A DNA stretch of 6,278 nt, from positions 1 through 6,278 of the forward strand of contig DCMG01000138.1 in assembly GCA_002321335.1 (NCBI GenBank). Direction: 5' to 3'. The stretch is from Bacteroidales bacterium UBA1628. Its GTDB lineage: Bacteria; Bacteroidota; Bacteroidia; Bacteroidales; UBA932. Each line of letters opens with the position of its first letter. Position 1 is the first letter of the stretch. Shown in pieces: positions 4,592 to 6,278 of this stretch. Position numbers and translations under genes: made by a program. The notes below the pieces were generated by a model, which worked only from the letters and a program-made list of their open reading frames with translations, was not told where the DNA came from and made no database searches.

Positions 4592-6278
4592 ATGGAGCTC
4601 AGGATACTGCCTGGAAACATAGCGAATATGATCGCCGCGGGAGAGGTCGTGCAAAGGCCGGCTTCCGTGGTGAAGGAACTTGTGGAGAATGCCGTGGACG
4701 CCGGAGCGGACCAGATCTCGGTTATAATCAAGGACTCGGGACGGACTCTGATCCAGGTCATCGACAATGGCAAGGGGATGAACCCTGACGATGCCGTGCT
4801 CTGCTTCGAGAGACACGCCACGTCAAAGATAGCGACAGCGGAGGATCTGGAGGACATCACGACATTCGGTTTCCGAGGCGAGGCGTTGGCCTCGATCGCT
4901 GCCGTGGCCGAGGTGACGCTGAAGACACGCACGGAGGACGAGGAGGTCGGCTGCCAGGTCGAGTTCGCGGCGTCTGTCCATAACTCAACGACAGAGATCG
5001 CCACCCCGAAAGGAACAAACATAGCCGTGCGCAACCTATTTTACAACGTGCCGGCAAGAAGGAAGTTCCTGAAGTCGGACAACGTGGAGTTCAAGCATAT
5101 AGTCGAAGAGTTCACTAAAGTGGCGCTGACAAGGCCGGAAATAGGATTCACGCTTAGCCACAATGGCAAGGACACCTATGTTCTCAAGCCTGCGAAATCA
5201 CTGAAATTCAGGATTATGGATCTGCTCGGAGCATCCGTCACAGGGGACGTGGTGGATGTCAGCGCGGACACTTCTGTGGTAAGATTGCGGGGATTCGTGG
5301 GCAGACCGGACACAGCGAAGAAGACGTTAGGAAACCAGTTCTTCTTTGTCAACGGGAGGTATTTCCGGAGTCCGTACCTGCACAAGGCCGTGATGAAGGC
5401 CTACGAGGGGATGGTCGCGGACGGAGTGACTCCGTCTTACTTCATCTACCTGGAGGTAGATCCGCACAGCGTGGACGTGAACATCAGCCCGACTAAGTCG
5501 GAGGTGAAGTTCGAGGACGACTCGTTCATATTCCAAGTTGTCTATGCTTCGGTGAAAGAGACGCTTGGGAAGAATTCGTTCGCGGGAGGTATTGATTTCA
5601 GCAACCCGGAGGCTAACGATATGCCGGTACTAGGGTCGCATTTCACTGAATATCAGCCCGAATCGATTCCGCAAGTGGCGGTGGACAGCGGGTATAATCC
5701 GTTCGAGGAGAGTTCTTGGTCACCGGGCGCTTCGGCAAGCTCAGCGACCGATCGTAGTGGTGTCTCAGCTGGCGAAAGAGGAGGTTCAGCAACCGGATGG
5801 AGTGGCCCAGCGGCCGGATGGGAAGGCATGGAGGCCGGAGGATACGGCTCAGCGGCCGGGAAATTCGGGCGATATGTGGACCGACGGGAAGATTATGGCA
5901 AACTTTTCGAAGAGAAAACGCTGCCGATGACGCAGACCATCATCCTCGGAGGGAAATACATCGTCGCCCCGGCAAGGGACGGCCTGATGATCGTGAATGT
6001 CAGAAGGGCACGTGAAAGAATACTCTACGACAGGGCGTTGGCCGCTCTCACAAAGAACGAGCACGTCACACAGGCGAGCATGTTCCCGGTGAAGGTCGAA
6101 GTCGGGGCCGCTAACAGGGTCGTCTTCGATGACAAGGCCGAGCTGCTTGCAAGGCTTGGATTCGACATCTCACCGTTCGGCACGGACACGATTGTGGTCA
6201 ACGGAGTTCCGGAGGGATATTCATGCGAGGCGGGGAAAATCCAGACAATGGTCTCGGACCTGCTGCTGATCCTCTCGG
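4592..6278 (+). CDS. mutL: DNA mismatch repair protein MutL, 3' truncated by the window edge
   Basis: The reading frame stays open to the edge, giving 562 complete codons. MutL links mismatch recognition by MutS to strand incision and removal. The N-terminal GHKL ATPase domain is intact: Glu29 and Asn33 in KELVENAVDAGA, DNGKGM (58-63), ATSK (76-79), GFRGEAL (93-99), and GTNIAVRNLFYNVPARRKF (141-159). The transducer domain ends with NISPTKSEVKF, where Lys302 is the expected ATP-contacting lysine. Residues about 377-426 form a Gly/Ser/Ala-rich linker made of heptad repeats. The C-terminal dimerisation domain starts near 447 (LPMTQTIILGGKYIV). The segment aligning with the endonuclease motif DQHAxxExxxxE reads NVRRARERILYD (469-480): Asp, Gln and His are replaced, Glu475 is kept, and the last Glu is Asp. 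This MutL therefore probably lacks the metal-dependent nicking activity. The later zinc motifs lie outside the window. The start is fixed by the conserved N-terminus and by the preceding stop codon, which it abuts. Confidence 0.97.
   Translation, partial: MELRILPGNIANMIAAGEVVQRPASVVKELVENAVDAGADQISVIIKDSGRTLIQVIDNGKGMNPDDAVLCFERHATSKIATAEDLEDITTFGFRGEALASIAAVAEVTLKTRTEDEEVGCQVEFAASVHNSTTEIATPKGTNIAVRNLFYNVPARRKFLKSDNVEFKHIVEEFTKVALTRPEIGFTLSHNGKDTYVLKPAKSLKFRIMDLLGASVTGDVVDVSADTSVVRLRGFVGRPDTAKKTLGNQFFFVNGRYFRSPYLHKAVMKAYEGMVADGVTPSYFIYLEVDPHSVDVNISPTKSEVKFEDDSFIFQVVYASVKETLGKNSFAGGIDFSNPEANDMPVLGSHFTEYQPESIPQVAVDSGYNPFEESSWSPGASASSATDRSGVSAGERGGSATGWSGPAAGWEGMEAGGYGSAAGKFGRYVDRREDYGKLFEEKTLPMTQTIILGGKYIVAPARDGLMIVNVRRARERILYDRALAALTKNEHVTQASMFPVKVEVGAANRVVFDDKAELLARLGFDISPFGTDTIVVNGVPEGYSCEAGKIQTMVSDLLLILS
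5720..5869 (+). repeat. Degenerate 21-bp tandem repeats in the MutL linker
   Basis: The five best units begin at 5765, 5786, 5807, 5828 and 5849, each exactly 21 bp and in frame, with protein consensus S-A-x-G-x-x-G (for example SATGWSG followed by PAAGWEG, and later SAAGKFG). Two more diverged units precede them: SPGASAS (5720-5740) and a 24-bp unit (5741-5764). At DNA level the units share a core near CAGCGGCCGGATGG. Because each unit is a multiple of three, gain or loss would change the linker length without breaking the frame. Confidence 0.75.

Noticed and set aside
4576..5034. 152-residue open frame on the minus strand
   Set aside because: It lies antisense to the mutL ATPase domain, whose motifs are all intact. 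The low-complexity Ser/Ala-rich product has no recognisable domain; it is a shadow of GC-rich codons.
5797..6015. 72-residue plus-strand frame over the MutL linker
   Set aside because: It is an out-of-frame reading of the 21-bp repeats; the mutL frame continues unbroken through the same DNA with conserved C-terminal sequence after it.

Overview
The window looks like a chromosomal segment from a member of the Bacteroidota, most likely an uncultured gut-type Bacteroidales. The support is: several promoters of the Bacteroidota primary-sigma type (TTTG, 19-21 nt, TAnnTTTG), no convincing Shine-Dalgarno sequences, a lipoprotein GH92 mannosidase, and a small membrane-protein gene abutting mutL. The exact genus cannot be read from the sequence.

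Layout from left to right. Positions 1-102, minus strand: a strong promoter and the start of a non-coding leader with a boxA-like element, which I read as the start of a leftward rRNA operon whose 16S gene lies beyond the window. Positions 160-2373, minus: a complete GH92 exo-alpha-mannosidase lipoprotein. Positions 2374-2604: an AT-rich intergenic stretch with two tandem hairpin-plus-T-run terminators for the leftward transcript coming from the right. Positions 2605-2820, minus: a small 4Fe-4S ferredoxin. Positions 2843-2877: a nearly symmetric divergent promoter made of a perfect 12-bp inverted repeat. Positions 2887-4215, plus: a secreted M28-family zinc aminopeptidase with a PA-like insert. 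Positions 4289-4591, plus: a 100-residue protein with one C-terminal membrane segment. Positions 4592-6278, plus: mutL, running off the right edge after 562 codons.

The genes do not form one pathway. GH92 releases mannose from glycans, the M28 enzyme trims peptides outside the cytoplasm, the ferredoxin carries electrons, and MutL is a mismatch-repair factor. The ferredoxin (about 36% GC by hand count) and the M28 gene are more AT-rich than the GH92 and mutL genes on either side, so this pair may be a separately acquired or relocated block.

The most interesting points are in mutL. The stretch aligning with the metal-binding endonuclease motif DQHAxxExxxxE reads NVRR, with only the first Glu retained and Asp at the last position, suggesting a MutL that has lost its nicking centre. 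The linker between its ATPase and C-terminal domains is built from degenerate 21-bp (7-residue) tandem repeats. The mirror-image divergent promoter between the ferredoxin and the peptidase is the best regulatory finding. I found no CRISPR array, tRNA, transposase or phage gene.
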